Shown piece by piece: positions 32,416 through 41,692 of a stretch of 64,000 nucleotides of DNA (position 1 is the stretch's first letter; each line of letters opens with the position of its first letter). Both the position numbers and the translations under genes were made by a program. Origin of the DNA: an uncultured Lachnospiraceae bacterium (lineage in GTDB: Bacteria > Bacillota > Clostridia > Lachnospirales > Lachnospiraceae); NCBI GenBank assembly GCA_934293575.1, contig CAKQYU010000003.1:1-64000 (forward strand), in the 5' to 3' direction. A model generated the notes under the pieces. The model saw only the letters and a list, made by a program, of their open reading frames with translations. It had not been told where the DNA came from and did not search any database.

Positions 32416-34047
32416 TTATCTTGTCTTATTGGATAAATAGAATGATTTCATTTGTATCTTTTTCTTTCCATGATATATCAGATATAACGGATGAACCCCA
32501 TTATTTACCATGATTTTACCGAAAGAGTATTCCCAGTTTTCTTTCAAATTCAGATTAATCCGTCCAACCGGTTCACACTCCGTTGATATATAGACATCAA
32601 AATAACTGTTTTCCGATATCGGATAACTATCATCCGCCTGTTTTTGTTCTTCCTTTTCACAACGCTCGTCTACACGTAACGGTCCCTCATAAATTACCTG
32701 ATTGGTATCGGTTTCCTCCCGTATCTGCACAGCAATTTCATTGATGTCCCGAAAATCAAAATATTTGTATCCAATAAAAGTTCCATCTTCAATCTCCGCA
32801 ACAAACCGTTCCCCATCCTTATGGGTTACATTCGGAAATGGGATTTTGTAGATACTGTTTGAACCATGCGGCATATTTCCGTTTGTCAGATTACAGCAGA
32901 TAACCGCCGGATACTGATATTCCTTTCCGGTTGCCAATGCCTTTCCATTAAGGCCACAGCTTGTAATTTCAACCTGTGATATAGTCCCGTCTTCCTTGAT
33001 TACAATGGGTTCGGCACATGCCTGTCTCGAATAATCCGACTTATGTGTTAACCGATGATAGAATACATACCACTGATTCTTGATTTCACATATACTTCCG
33101 TGTGTGGTTCCCGTCATATTTAATTTTTCATTTTCTGTACGACCGTTTTTTCCGATATCACCATTTGACACAATCGTTCCTCCAAATGTAAATCCATGAT
33201 CCGGATAATCACTTACGGCATAACACAATTCATGATTCTGCCAGGAAGAATAAATAAAATAATACCGATTACCAACCTTTCTCATAGAAGAACCCTCAAA
33301 AAAAGGATGTGCCTCAAAACCGGTATGCTTTACACAATACGGAATAATATGTCTTGGTTCTTCCTTAACCGTAAGCATATCATCCTCTAACGTCAGCATT
33401 ACCGGTCCCATAATACTGTCCTTTCCGTTTAATGCATCCTTACAGCTTTCCGGCCGTCTTCTGTATTGCAGGATTTCTTCCCTGGTTCGTCCAAACATTT
33501 CCATCTCATCTTCTATATAATGAGCATTTGTATCAAAATCAGACCGTTCTTCAAAATCATACTGTGTTCCGTAATAAATCCGGATTACACCATTATCATT
33601 CAATGCTGCCGGGTCAAAACAGACATATTTTTTCATGATACTTCCGTCCCGGTATTGAATATGTCCAAGATATTCATATGTTCCCGCCGGACTGTCACAC
33701 ACCGCAACACTGATTGGACCTGTATATCCGCCATATCCGTATTCACCACCCATGCAGTAATACAAATAATACTTTCCGTCATTTCCCTGAACGACATCCG
33801 GTGCATACATATATTTCTTTTCCGGATAATCCGGATCCTGACTTGCCCGGTAGGTCACGCCTTCATATCTCCAGTCGGTCAGATCATCAATCGGTGCGGA
33901 ATAAACCACATAATCCTGCATACAAAAGGTATGACCACCCTCTTTATCATGGGAACCGTAATGATACACACGATTTCCAAACACATGCGGTTCTCCGTCC
34001 GGAATATATTCATTCAACGGTAAAAATGGATTAAAAACCTGTTTCAT
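32416..34047 (-). CDS. GH43-like glycoside hydrolase
   Basis: A 543-residue cytoplasmic enzyme with a five-bladed propeller layout. PFLPLNEYIPDGEPHVFGNR places the base Asp early, YMYAPDVVQGNDGKYYLYYC is the pKa-modulating Asp block, and KHTGFEAHPFFEGSSMRKV holds the probable acid Glu. The C-terminal 140 residues are beta-rich and resemble a CBM6-like sugar-binding module (FDFRDINEIAVQIR). Family 43 enzymes act on arabinosides, xylosides or related oligosaccharides. No signal peptide, so the substrate must be imported. Start 34047 has AGGAGG six bases upstream. It follows the GGDEF-EAL gene closely (15 bases). Confidence 0.82.
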   Translation of the reverse strand: MKQVFNPFLPLNEYIPDGEPHVFGNRVYHYGSHDKEGGHTFCMQDYVVYSAPIDDLTDWRYEGVTYRASQDPDYPEKKYMYAPDVVQGNDGKYYLYYCMGGEYGYGGYTGPISVAVCDSPAGTYEYLGHIQYRDGSIMKKYVCFDPAALNDNGVIRIYYGTQYDFEERSDFDTNAHYIEDEMEMFGRTREEILQYRRRPESCKDALNGKDSIMGPVMLTLEDDMLTVKEEPRHIIPYCVKHTGFEAHPFFEGSSMRKVGNRYYFIYSSWQNHELCYAVSDYPDHGFTFGGTIVSNGDIGKNGRTENEKLNMTGTTHGSICEIKNQWYVFYHRLTHKSDYSRQACAEPIVIKEDGTISQVEITSCGLNGKALATGKEYQYPAVICCNLTNGNMPHGSNSIYKIPFPNVTHKDGERFVAEIEDGTFIGYKYFDFRDINEIAVQIREETDTNQVIYEGPLRVDERCEKEEQKQADDSYPISENSYFDVYISTECEPVGRINLNLKENWEYSFGKIMVNNGVHPLYLIYHGKKKIQMKSFYLSNKTR

Positions 34048-34062
34048 ATCCATCCTCCTATA

Positions 34063-37000
34063 TTATTTATTTGTTCTTTCGTAAGTTACAACAGATCCTT
34101 CCTCAACCACAATATCCGTCTTAAAGATATTATTATCTCCTCGGAATACAATTGTCACATCACATTCTTTTCCAATTTTGATACATGGATGTTTCGGATT
34201 TTTTGACAAATATACGTTTTCCAATTCCACTCTTCCCTGATATCCATCCCGGATTCGTATAATTAAATCCGCTTCATCTCCCGGAATTCCCACTATCGTC
34301 ACATCACGATATGTTGTCTTTTCATTCGGAATTTCGATTGTACCATAATGATCGGACAAAAGTCGTGCAACCGAAATACGGTTTTCCTTACCGGTCTTAT
34401 ATACCTTACGTGTCACAATTTCCTGTAGCATTTCATTATATCGAATAATTTCATTTTGTATATCTTCGGAAATGGAAGCCTCTACCGTAAAGGACGGACG
34501 TGCCGTATAAAATCCCTGAATCAAATCCACACCTAATTCGATTACGGTTTTCAATTCTTTCGTTGTCTCTACTCCTTCAGCTAACACCATAATCCGGTTA
34601 TCATGTGAAAAACCGATAATATCTTTTACAAAATGCTGTTTTTGTGGACTGTCCTGAATATCTGTTAATAGCATCCGGTCAATTTTTACGTAATTAGGCA
34701 TATATCGCAGCAAATTTGTTACATTGGAATAGCCGGTACCATAATCATCTACCGCAGTTTCAATTCCGATACGGGCATAGCTTTCTTTCATATCCGCAAG
34801 TGCACTGTCACTCAATTCCGTCTGTTCCGTCAATTCAACGACAATCATATCCGAATGATTTTTTAACCGTTGTTCTAATCGTTTCTCGTCCTCTCCTATC
34901 AAACGATTACCCGGAATACTGTTAATAAAGACTTTTTTGTTACGGAATAGTTCTTCCGAATTATCAATACAGGTTAATACATTGAAAAAGGTTGCCTTTT
35001 CCACATCATATAACCGGTCAAAATACTCTGCATACTTTAGTATCTTTAAAGGCGATAAATACGGTGTAACATCTGCCCGCATCAAAGCCTCGTACGCAAA
35101 TATCTCTCCTGTTTTGGCACTTACAATCGGCTGGAAATGATACAAAAACTCATTCTCATCCAAAATCCGATTTACAATCTGAGCCTCTCCACGTTCTTCT
35201 TCGGTTAAATCCCCTCTTCGATTCATCTTCTGCTCACTGACCTTATTTCCGTTCTTTTTAGAAACAGCGGTTGCAATCAAGTCCTCAAAATCTGTTTTAT
35301 CCAAAACCTCTGCCCAGTCTTCTCCTGTATAAACGGATAAATCATATTCCTGAACCTGTTTGTCTTCCTGTTGTAAAGCCTCAAGGAAATGCTGTTTGCC
35401 TTCAAGTACCTGCTTGCCATCCAAAGATTTTAACGGAACGGATATGAAAAATTCTCCATTACCGAGACAACATCCGATTCCATCCGCAAATGAATTTTCC
35501 AGACACTTTGCAACCTTGGAAATTGCCTGATTCCCGCTTTCTCTTCCACAGACCTCATTAATCGTAGTCAGACCTTTCATATCTACCGAAAGAATACCGA
35601 AATAACGTTGTTTATTTCCAAGCATGCTGTCAATTTGTGAAAGAAAGCCCCGATAATTATACAAACCGGTTAAGGAATCACGAATCTGACTGGTCAGCAA
35701 CATCTGGTTTGTATGCTGCAATACCTCTACCCGGCGGAAACATTCCAAACCATACATAATATTATGCAGCCACATCTGATAAGTGGAATCATAACTTCCG
35801 GGTTCCTGATAACTTACCACTGCATAGCCAAAGCATCTTTGTTCAAAACATAACGGTGTAAAGATATATCCACGCGGTTTATTCCTATCTTCACCCAACA
35901 CCTTTAATAAATCCTGACGTTTAAATATGTTCTGAAATGTTACCCTGTCCTGACTTTCTGTCTCTCCGCAGGTTAATACCTGTAACATCTTATCACTGAA
36001 CTGCTCGGAAGCAATGGTATTTAACGCCATCTCCTCCGGATGCCGCCAGGTTTCATTCAGACAGATACGAAAACTTTGAAATGGCCGAATCTGATAAACA
36101 TAAGAATAAATGGTATGAATTACATCCTCAAATGTCATCTGACACAACAAATCATCCATCATATGATTATAACTGGAATGAAATCCGGCCGCAGAGATAT
36201 CTGTAGCCCATGTACTCCTGCGTTCTACAATCCGCTCCTGCTTTGCACAGGCACAACCGCAGCTTCCACCGATATACAAATCGACATCTGCATGAAACTT
36301 TGGCATTTCTCTTCCTTCAAGCAGTTCCTTTATACAATTTGCAGCATGAACACCACAGGATTTTGCCGGAATTGGAGCAGAAGTCAACGGTACGGGACTT
36401 AATCTTCCCTCTTCAATTGAATCATATCCGATTACCGCAATATCCTCCGGTACACGAATTCCATGTTCCGTAAGTGACTTTGCGACACCGATTGCCATAC
36501 AATCATTTGCACAGGCAATTGCCTGTGGCAGATCCTGTTCGTTCTTTACCAGACGGTCTGCCATATTTTCACCGCTGCTGTACCAGAAATCACCATAAAA
36601 TATCCGATTGTTTTTCACTTCCAGATTATGTTCCTGCATACAATCCTTAAAAGCTTTCAACCGTTGTTTGGAATGTATATGCCACCGTTTACCGGTCAGA
36701 TACGCAATATCGGTATATCCATGTTTCTCTATCAAATGCGATATCAGTTTCTTAACCGGCGTATAATGGTCTGTCATAATCGTAGGAAAATATTTGCTAT
36801 CCTTATCGACGCAAATTACCGGTCCGTTAAATATCTCCTTTATCTGGTTCTCCAGGCGTTCTGCAACACCCGGCGTCTGAATCGTATCCAGCAATACTAC
36901 AATTCCATCCATCTGATCATACGGTATTAAATTAAAAATATTGGATTCCCCAATCTCACGTCCGGAACTTTCCTGATATTTCTGGTACATAGAAAAGACA

Positions 37001-37107
37001 TATACATTAAAATCATGTGCATATGCCTGTTCCATAAACCCTTTCACAAACAGTTCCTGATAGTTTTCTTCCAATTGTCCCGCTAATACTGCAATCTTCT
37101 TTCGCAT
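34063..37107 (-). CDS. LacI-type sensor fused to degenerate GGDEF and EAL
   Basis: A 1014-residue soluble signalling protein. Residues 1-290 form a LacI/PurR-type sugar-binding domain without the DNA-binding headpiece (KKIAVLAGQLEENYQELFVK, ACANDCMAIGVAKSL, IAVIGYDSIEEG). A linker with a CGCAC cluster and a GAF-like region follows. The GGDEF domain (about 495-620) reads GNGEF where GGDEF is needed, so it is probably inactive. The EAL domain (about 655-890) keeps YEALMR, VELTEQTE, AVDDYGTGYS, VKIDRM and LAEGVET, so c-di-GMP hydrolysis is expected. A beta-rich C-terminus (LENVYLSKNPKHPCIKIG) is extra. The ATG at 37107 has GGTGGA upstream. Confidence 0.88.
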   Translation of the reverse strand: MRKKIAVLAGQLEENYQELFVKGFMEQAYAHDFNVYVFSMYQKYQESSGREIGESNIFNLIPYDQMDGIVVLLDTIQTPGVAERLENQIKEIFNGPVICVDKDSKYFPTIMTDHYTPVKKLISHLIEKHGYTDIAYLTGKRWHIHSKQRLKAFKDCMQEHNLEVKNNRIFYGDFWYSSGENMADRLVKNEQDLPQAIACANDCMAIGVAKSLTEHGIRVPEDIAVIGYDSIEEGRLSPVPLTSAPIPAKSCGVHAANCIKELLEGREMPKFHADVDLYIGGSCGCACAKQERIVERRSTWATDISAAGFHSSYNHMMDDLLCQMTFEDVIHTIYSYVYQIRPFQSFRICLNETWRHPEEMALNTIASEQFSDKMLQVLTCGETESQDRVTFQNIFKRQDLLKVLGEDRNKPRGYIFTPLCFEQRCFGYAVVSYQEPGSYDSTYQMWLHNIMYGLECFRRVEVLQHTNQMLLTSQIRDSLTGLYNYRGFLSQIDSMLGNKQRYFGILSVDMKGLTTINEVCGRESGNQAISKVAKCLENSFADGIGCCLGNGEFFISVPLKSLDGKQVLEGKQHFLEALQQEDKQVQEYDLSVYTGEDWAEVLDKTDFEDLIATAVSKKNGNKVSEQKMNRRGDLTEEERGEAQIVNRILDENEFLYHFQPIVSAKTGEIFAYEALMRADVTPYLSPLKILKYAEYFDRLYDVEKATFFNVLTCIDNSEELFRNKKVFINSIPGNRLIGEDEKRLEQRLKNHSDMIVVELTEQTELSDSALADMKESYARIGIETAVDDYGTGYSNVTNLLRYMPNYVKIDRMLLTDIQDSPQKQHFVKDIIGFSHDNRIMVLAEGVETTKELKTVIELGVDLIQGFYTARPSFTVEASISEDIQNEIIRYNEMLQEIVTRKVYKTGKENRISVARLLSDHYGTIEIPNEKTTYRDVTIVGIPGDEADLIIRIRDGYQGRVELENVYLSKNPKHPCIKIGKECDVTIVFRGDNNIFKTDIVVEEGSVVTYERTNK

Positions 37108-37181
37108 ACTGATTCCACCTGTCAACATTAACAATAATATATTAAATATTTTATCATATTTAATATAAACTAACAATAAAT

Positions 37182-39494
37182 TTAATCGTTCTCTTCCCTT
37201 GCCTCGAATTCCTCAATATTTTTATATCCGTATAATTTTGCTGTATTTTCAATTGTTAATCTGGCAATATTTTCTCCGGCGGAAACCTTTGCAACCACAT
37301 ATTGACCATACAATTGCAGCATTTTATCGGAATAAGTACTGATTTCACCGCGAAGGTAAGTTTCATAAGATGTATTCATAAAATTATCTTCATAGGTATG
37401 CAGACTCCGTGCCTGTTTTGCAACACTTTCATGCTCTGTCGCAAACTGCTCCATCATTTCCATCTGCAGTGCCACAATCTGTTCAATAATTGCCTTCTTA
37501 GCTTCCCCGATGACCGGAAATTTATCTTTTATCTTTTCATATTCTTCCGGTGCGGTACTTTCCATCATTCTACCGTATTTTTCTGTAATCAGATTATGTC
37601 CGTATGATAATTCCCTTTGAAAATCATATAAATATTGTATCAGCATTGGCTTCGTCCATGTCAGATACTGACTTTTACGCATCACATAAAAAGTCGGCCA
37701 GTCATTTTGACAGGATGCTCTTCCACCTTCATTTCTTACCTTATCAAATGCCTGAAATTCTATTTTGGCAATCTTATTACATAAAGTATCGCAATCATAT
37801 TCCACGAACTGTGATTTGTACAGTAATTCATCCTGATGATAGGCAAGATACGGATTGATATCACTGATTATATTTTTTTCGTAAAGTGTTCTGGCAAAGT
37901 AAGTTCCCAGATTTTCAAATAACATTTTTACCTTTTCTGCTGCTTTTTCATCATAATTTCCAATGCAGGAATGAATATCTTCTATCCACTGCATTATCAC
38001 CGTTCCGTTTTCAAGATGTTCCGTGCTTCGTACAAGCCATTTTTCATGCGGAGGATAGACATTGCACAAATAATGTTGTAAACGCATCGCCTGATATATG
38101 CCATCCATCAGCATTTTATCAGCCGATATTAAATCCTTGCGCCTTAACATTCTCTCATAGTTATATTGTCCGCATTGTGAAAATAATGTCATTGCCTCTG
38201 CCAGTTTCAAATAACGTACGGAAGATGGATATCCCTTTTTCAATTCCTTATAAATCTTTGTAAATATACCCTCTCCGTCATAGAATATCTCACCATTGGT
38301 CAGGCATGCCAGATTGTAATCTTCTATTTGACGATAGTCCACGCAAAGCGTTCCATCCTTATCGCACACCGATGCAAAAAAATCACTTATTTTTATCACA
38401 CCGGTTCGGTTCCTTCCCTGAACAGAAGATTTTCTTTCATACCCCTTATAGGATTTTGGAAGTTTTTCATAACTTTCCTGCAATTGCTTACCAATCGCTT
38501 CATATGTCTGATCCGTAACCCAGATACAAAATCCTGGTCCCCAGTCATGATCCACTGATGTTTCATCATCAAATCCATAGCAGTCTGAACCTTCTCCCAC
38601 CAAGCCTACCGCTATTTTATCCATATATTCTGAAAATGCTTTTTCAAGCATTGGTTTTCCATATTCTTCGTAGTACTGTCTGCATAAGGTACGTCCGTTT
38701 AAGAAATCATCCTTTTCTTCACACAGCTCATAATATTCCTTCATCCGGCGATATTGTTCGTTTTCTCCGATTGTCTGTTTTATAATTTCCATCCCCTGAG
38801 CAAAGATTTCTTTTGCTTTCTTTGATTCACCGGTTTCATAGGCAAGCACTCCCAACACATTTAGTGCCGCACTAAAATGGGGATCCATGATATTTCGTTC
38901 TTTATATTTTTCAATTGCAAGCTGTGCATATTGATTTGCAAGGCTTTTTTCCTGCAATGCCAGATATGTGTTTGCCATATTGGTATAAGTCACAGCAATT
39001 TCAAAGGCTTCTTCCCGATATAACGCAATTGTCAATGCTTTTTTCTGATACTCCAAAGCTTTCTCATATTGTTTTTGTTCCTGAAATAAAAGGCTGATAT
39101 TGTTATACAATCCGGCATATAACATATCATCATCTGCCAATTGTTTTGCATAAATATGTTCGGTAACCATATAACAATCAAATGCCTCATCTAACATATT
39201 CATACTCCGGTAACCGGTGGCAATATTCAACATGGTAGTGGCATAAGGAATGGTTTCTTCTATCTGCATCTTGTGTGCAACCTGTTTTGCCTGTTCTATC
39301 ATATGTAACAGTTCTTCCTTATTTGAAGCCTGCCGATAGAATCCAATCAACTCGTTTACGATAACCAATACCAGATCGGATTGTTCTTTTTCCATTCCCT
39401 CCGAAAGAAGCTGCAACATATACTGCTCTGCCTCTTTCACCTTATTTTCTTCAAATAAATGATCAATTGTTTCATAAATTTTTCCAATATCCAT
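37182..39494 (-). CDS. TPR protein with DUF4037 and DUF4125 domains
   Basis: A 770-residue protein. Residues 1-270 contain about six TPR-like helical repeats (YNNISLLFQEQKQYEKALEY, YTNMANTYLALQEKSLANQY, LNVLGVLAYETGESKKAKEI). A nucleotidyltransferase-like region follows: VGEGSDCYGFDDETSVDHDW (GS then DxD, DUF4037). The C-terminal 200 residues match DUF4125 (FDKVRNEGGRASCQNDWPTF, MRKSQYLTWT). These proteins occur widely in Clostridia without known function. The GS..DxD pattern suggests transfer of a nucleotide to an unknown target. It lies 74 bases before the GGDEF-EAL start and eight bases after MntP; co-transcription is likely. Confidence 0.8.
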   Translation of the reverse strand: MDIGKIYETIDHLFEENKVKEAEQYMLQLLSEGMEKEQSDLVLVIVNELIGFYRQASNKEELLHMIEQAKQVAHKMQIEETIPYATTMLNIATGYRSMNMLDEAFDCYMVTEHIYAKQLADDDMLYAGLYNNISLLFQEQKQYEKALEYQKKALTIALYREEAFEIAVTYTNMANTYLALQEKSLANQYAQLAIEKYKERNIMDPHFSAALNVLGVLAYETGESKKAKEIFAQGMEIIKQTIGENEQYRRMKEYYELCEEKDDFLNGRTLCRQYYEEYGKPMLEKAFSEYMDKIAVGLVGEGSDCYGFDDETSVDHDWGPGFCIWVTDQTYEAIGKQLQESYEKLPKSYKGYERKSSVQGRNRTGVIKISDFFASVCDKDGTLCVDYRQIEDYNLACLTNGEIFYDGEGIFTKIYKELKKGYPSSVRYLKLAEAMTLFSQCGQYNYERMLRRKDLISADKMLMDGIYQAMRLQHYLCNVYPPHEKWLVRSTEHLENGTVIMQWIEDIHSCIGNYDEKAAEKVKMLFENLGTYFARTLYEKNIISDINPYLAYHQDELLYKSQFVEYDCDTLCNKIAKIEFQAFDKVRNEGGRASCQNDWPTFYVMRKSQYLTWTKPMLIQYLYDFQRELSYGHNLITEKYGRMMESTAPEEYEKIKDKFPVIGEAKKAIIEQIVALQMEMMEQFATEHESVAKQARSLHTYEDNFMNTSYETYLRGEISTYSDKMLQLYGQYVVAKVSAGENIARLTIENTAKLYGYKNIEEFEAREEND

Positions 39495-39508
39495 ATGCAT
39501 CCTCTATC

Positions 39509-40102
39509 CTAAAAAAATACACCTTTTACAAAAATTTCAATTCCAATCAGTATCAAAATGACACCACCCAGAATTTCGGCACGGTTTGCAAATCTGGTAC
39601 CGAATTTTTTTCCTATCATTAATCCGATACAACAGATAATAAATGTGACCAATGCAATAATCAATCCACATACAATAGCCATCAGCAATGCATAATCCGC
39701 AATGGTAAATCCAACCGATAATGCATCAATGGAGGTTGCGATTCCCTGCAAAAACAAAGCGCCCTGTCCAAGCTTAACCACCACTTCATCCGCATCCGTA
39801 TCATGTTTTAAAGCTCCAATCAACATACTTCCACCAATATACAGTAAAAGTAAAAGCGCAATCCACGGAATGAATTTTTCAAATGCCTGAAACGTCTGTA
39901 CAATCGTGTGTACACATACCCATCCGATCATCGGCATAATAAACTGAAAAAAAGCATAAACACCGGCAATTTTTGCCATACGGGATGCCTTCATTTCCGG
40001 TTCGTGTAATCCATTTGCCAATGACACGGAAAATGCATCCATAGCTAAGCCTACACCCAAACCAACACTATTTAAAAAAAATAACAAACTCCACTTCATC
40101 AT
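39509..40102 (-). CDS. mntP: Manganese efflux pump MntP
   Basis: A 197-residue membrane protein with six helices in two repeats. The paired signatures are GLAMDAFSVSLANGL and GIATSIDALSVGFTI, whose aspartates bind Mn2+. It exports excess manganese. No yybP-ykoY manganese riboswitch fits in the 68 bases upstream. It appears to be the first gene of the run MntP, TPR-DUF4125, GGDEF-EAL, GH43. Two adjacent ATGs (40102 and 40099) are equally possible. Confidence 0.93.
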   Translation of the reverse strand: MMKWSLLFFLNSVGLGVGLAMDAFSVSLANGLHEPEMKASRMAKIAGVYAFFQFIMPMIGWVCVHTIVQTFQAFEKFIPWIALLLLLYIGGSMLIGALKHDTDADEVVVKLGQGALFLQGIATSIDALSVGFTIADYALLMAIVCGLIIALVTFIICCIGLMIGKKFGTRFANRAEILGGVILILIGIEIFVKGVFF

Positions 40103-40133
40103 ATCATCCTCAATTGTATATTTTTTTCACTTT

Positions 40134-40165
40134 AAAAAGGGCAACAAACTATTGTTGCCCTTTTT
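40134..40165 (-). terminator. Terminator of the second GH1 gene
   Basis: A near-perfect stem AAAAAGGGCAACAA/TTGTTGCCCTTTTT with a short loop, five bases past the stop at 40171. The T-run serves the minus strand and, in mirror, the plus strand. Confidence 0.88.
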
Positions 40166-40170
40166 AGTTC

Positions 40171-41640
40171 TTAATCTAAATCTTCGCCATTACTGCTGAT
40201 ACATTTCTGATACCAGAAAAATGAGTCTTTCCGGCTTCGTGAAAAATCACCACTGCCATCATCATGACGATTTACATAGATAAATCCATATCTCTTTGCA
40301 TACTGTCCGGTTCCGGCACTGACCAAATCAATCGGTCCCCATGTTGTATATCCAATTAAAGGAACACCGTCTGAAATTGCTTCTTCCATTGCCTGAATAT
40401 GTTGTCTAAAATAATCAATTCGATATGTGTCATGAATTAAACCATCCTCTTCCACCGTATCAAATGCACCAAAACCATTTTCCACAACCATCAAAGGAAT
40501 ATCCGGATATCTGTCATGTAACAGATTCAACGTATAACGCAATCCATCCGGATCAATCTGCCATCCCCAATCCGATGCCTTTAAGTATGGATTTTTTGCA
40601 TTTTTTGTCATATTTGCCTGTGTAACTTCAACGGAATTATCCACCGTTACACATCCGCTTTGATAATATGAAAAAGTATAAAAATCCACAACTCCGTCTT
40701 TTATAATTTTCTTATCTTCCTCTGTAATATAAGAGGTATCAATTCCACGCTTCTTAAAATACCGGAAGATATAACTTGGATATTCCCCGCGAACCTGAAC
40801 ATCACCACAGAAATTATTCTTTATGTTGTCCTCCTCCAGACATGCCAAAATATCTTTTGGATTCGGTGTCAGCGGATATACCGTAACATGGGCAATCATA
40901 TTACCGATCATGAAATCCGGATTGATTTCATGTCCTTTGATAACTGCTAATGCACTTGCAACAAATTCATTGTGAAGTGCTTCATACGTTATCTGTGGAT
41001 TGGATTTTAATTCATCCAAAGGAATTCTGTGTTTTGCATTGACATCTTCCGGTGCCATAAGTCCAAGACCATATAAATTACCAATACCGCCCTCGCCCAT
41101 ACACGCTATATTAATTTCATTAAATGTCAGCCAATATTTAACCTTATCTTTATAACGTTCAAAACAGGTTGTTGCATATTTGACAAAGAAATCTATCACC
41201 TTACGGTTAGAAAACCCATTGTATTTTACAACAAGATTCCATGGAATCTCATAATGACATAATGTTACCAGCGGTTCAATTCCATATTTTTTACACTCAT
41301 CAAATACACGGTCATAAAATGCCAGTCCTGCTTCATTTGGCTTCTCATCATCTCCATTCGGGAAGATTCTTCCCCAATTGATTGACAACCGAAAACATTT
41401 AAATCCCATTTCCGCAAAAAGAGCAATGTCTTCCTTGTAACGGTGATAAAAATCAATTGCTTCATGACTTGGATAAAAAGCATCCAAATCAATTTCAGGT
41501 AAAAAGGTTCTAGGGGTATTCACATCACCACCTAATAACATATCCGGTACGGAAAGTCCCTTCCCATCCTCTAAGTATGCGCCTTCACACTGATTTCCAG
41601 CAACCGCGCCTCCCCACAAAAATCCCTTTGGAAAACTCAT
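40171..41640 (-). CDS. 6-phospho-beta-glucosidase, GH1 (second copy)
   Basis: A 489-residue GH1 enzyme, close in layout to the one at 27878-29314. It starts FLWGGAVAGNQCEGAYLEDG, with TFNEIN (acid/base) and LMVVENGFG (nucleophile), and ends WYQKCISSNGEDLD. The segment GPIDLVSAGTGQYAKRYGF matches the phospho-specific subgroup. No PTS gene is adjacent; it lies behind a purine permease gene, so its substrate probably enters through another PTS, possibly the bglP product. It has its own strong terminator. Confidence 0.92.
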   Translation of the reverse strand: MSFPKGFLWGGAVAGNQCEGAYLEDGKGLSVPDMLLGGDVNTPRTFLPEIDLDAFYPSHEAIDFYHRYKEDIALFAEMGFKCFRLSINWGRIFPNGDDEKPNEAGLAFYDRVFDECKKYGIEPLVTLCHYEIPWNLVVKYNGFSNRKVIDFFVKYATTCFERYKDKVKYWLTFNEINIACMGEGGIGNLYGLGLMAPEDVNAKHRIPLDELKSNPQITYEALHNEFVASALAVIKGHEINPDFMIGNMIAHVTVYPLTPNPKDILACLEEDNIKNNFCGDVQVRGEYPSYIFRYFKKRGIDTSYITEEDKKIIKDGVVDFYTFSYYQSGCVTVDNSVEVTQANMTKNAKNPYLKASDWGWQIDPDGLRYTLNLLHDRYPDIPLMVVENGFGAFDTVEEDGLIHDTYRIDYFRQHIQAMEEAISDGVPLIGYTTWGPIDLVSAGTGQYAKRYGFIYVNRHDDGSGDFSRSRKDSFFWYQKCISSNGEDLD

Positions 41641-41692
41641 ATCAATATCCTCCTATTTCATTAAACATTTCATTTCTACGTTTCATTAAATC

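Noticed and set aside
33466..34023. 185-codon plus-strand frame opposite the GH43 gene
   Set aside because: It mirrors a strongly supported minus-strand gene and has no start signal or recognisable motif.
40103..40170. yybP-ykoY manganese riboswitch before mntP
   Set aside because: The gap is 68 bases and is largely taken by a terminator of the neighbouring gene.
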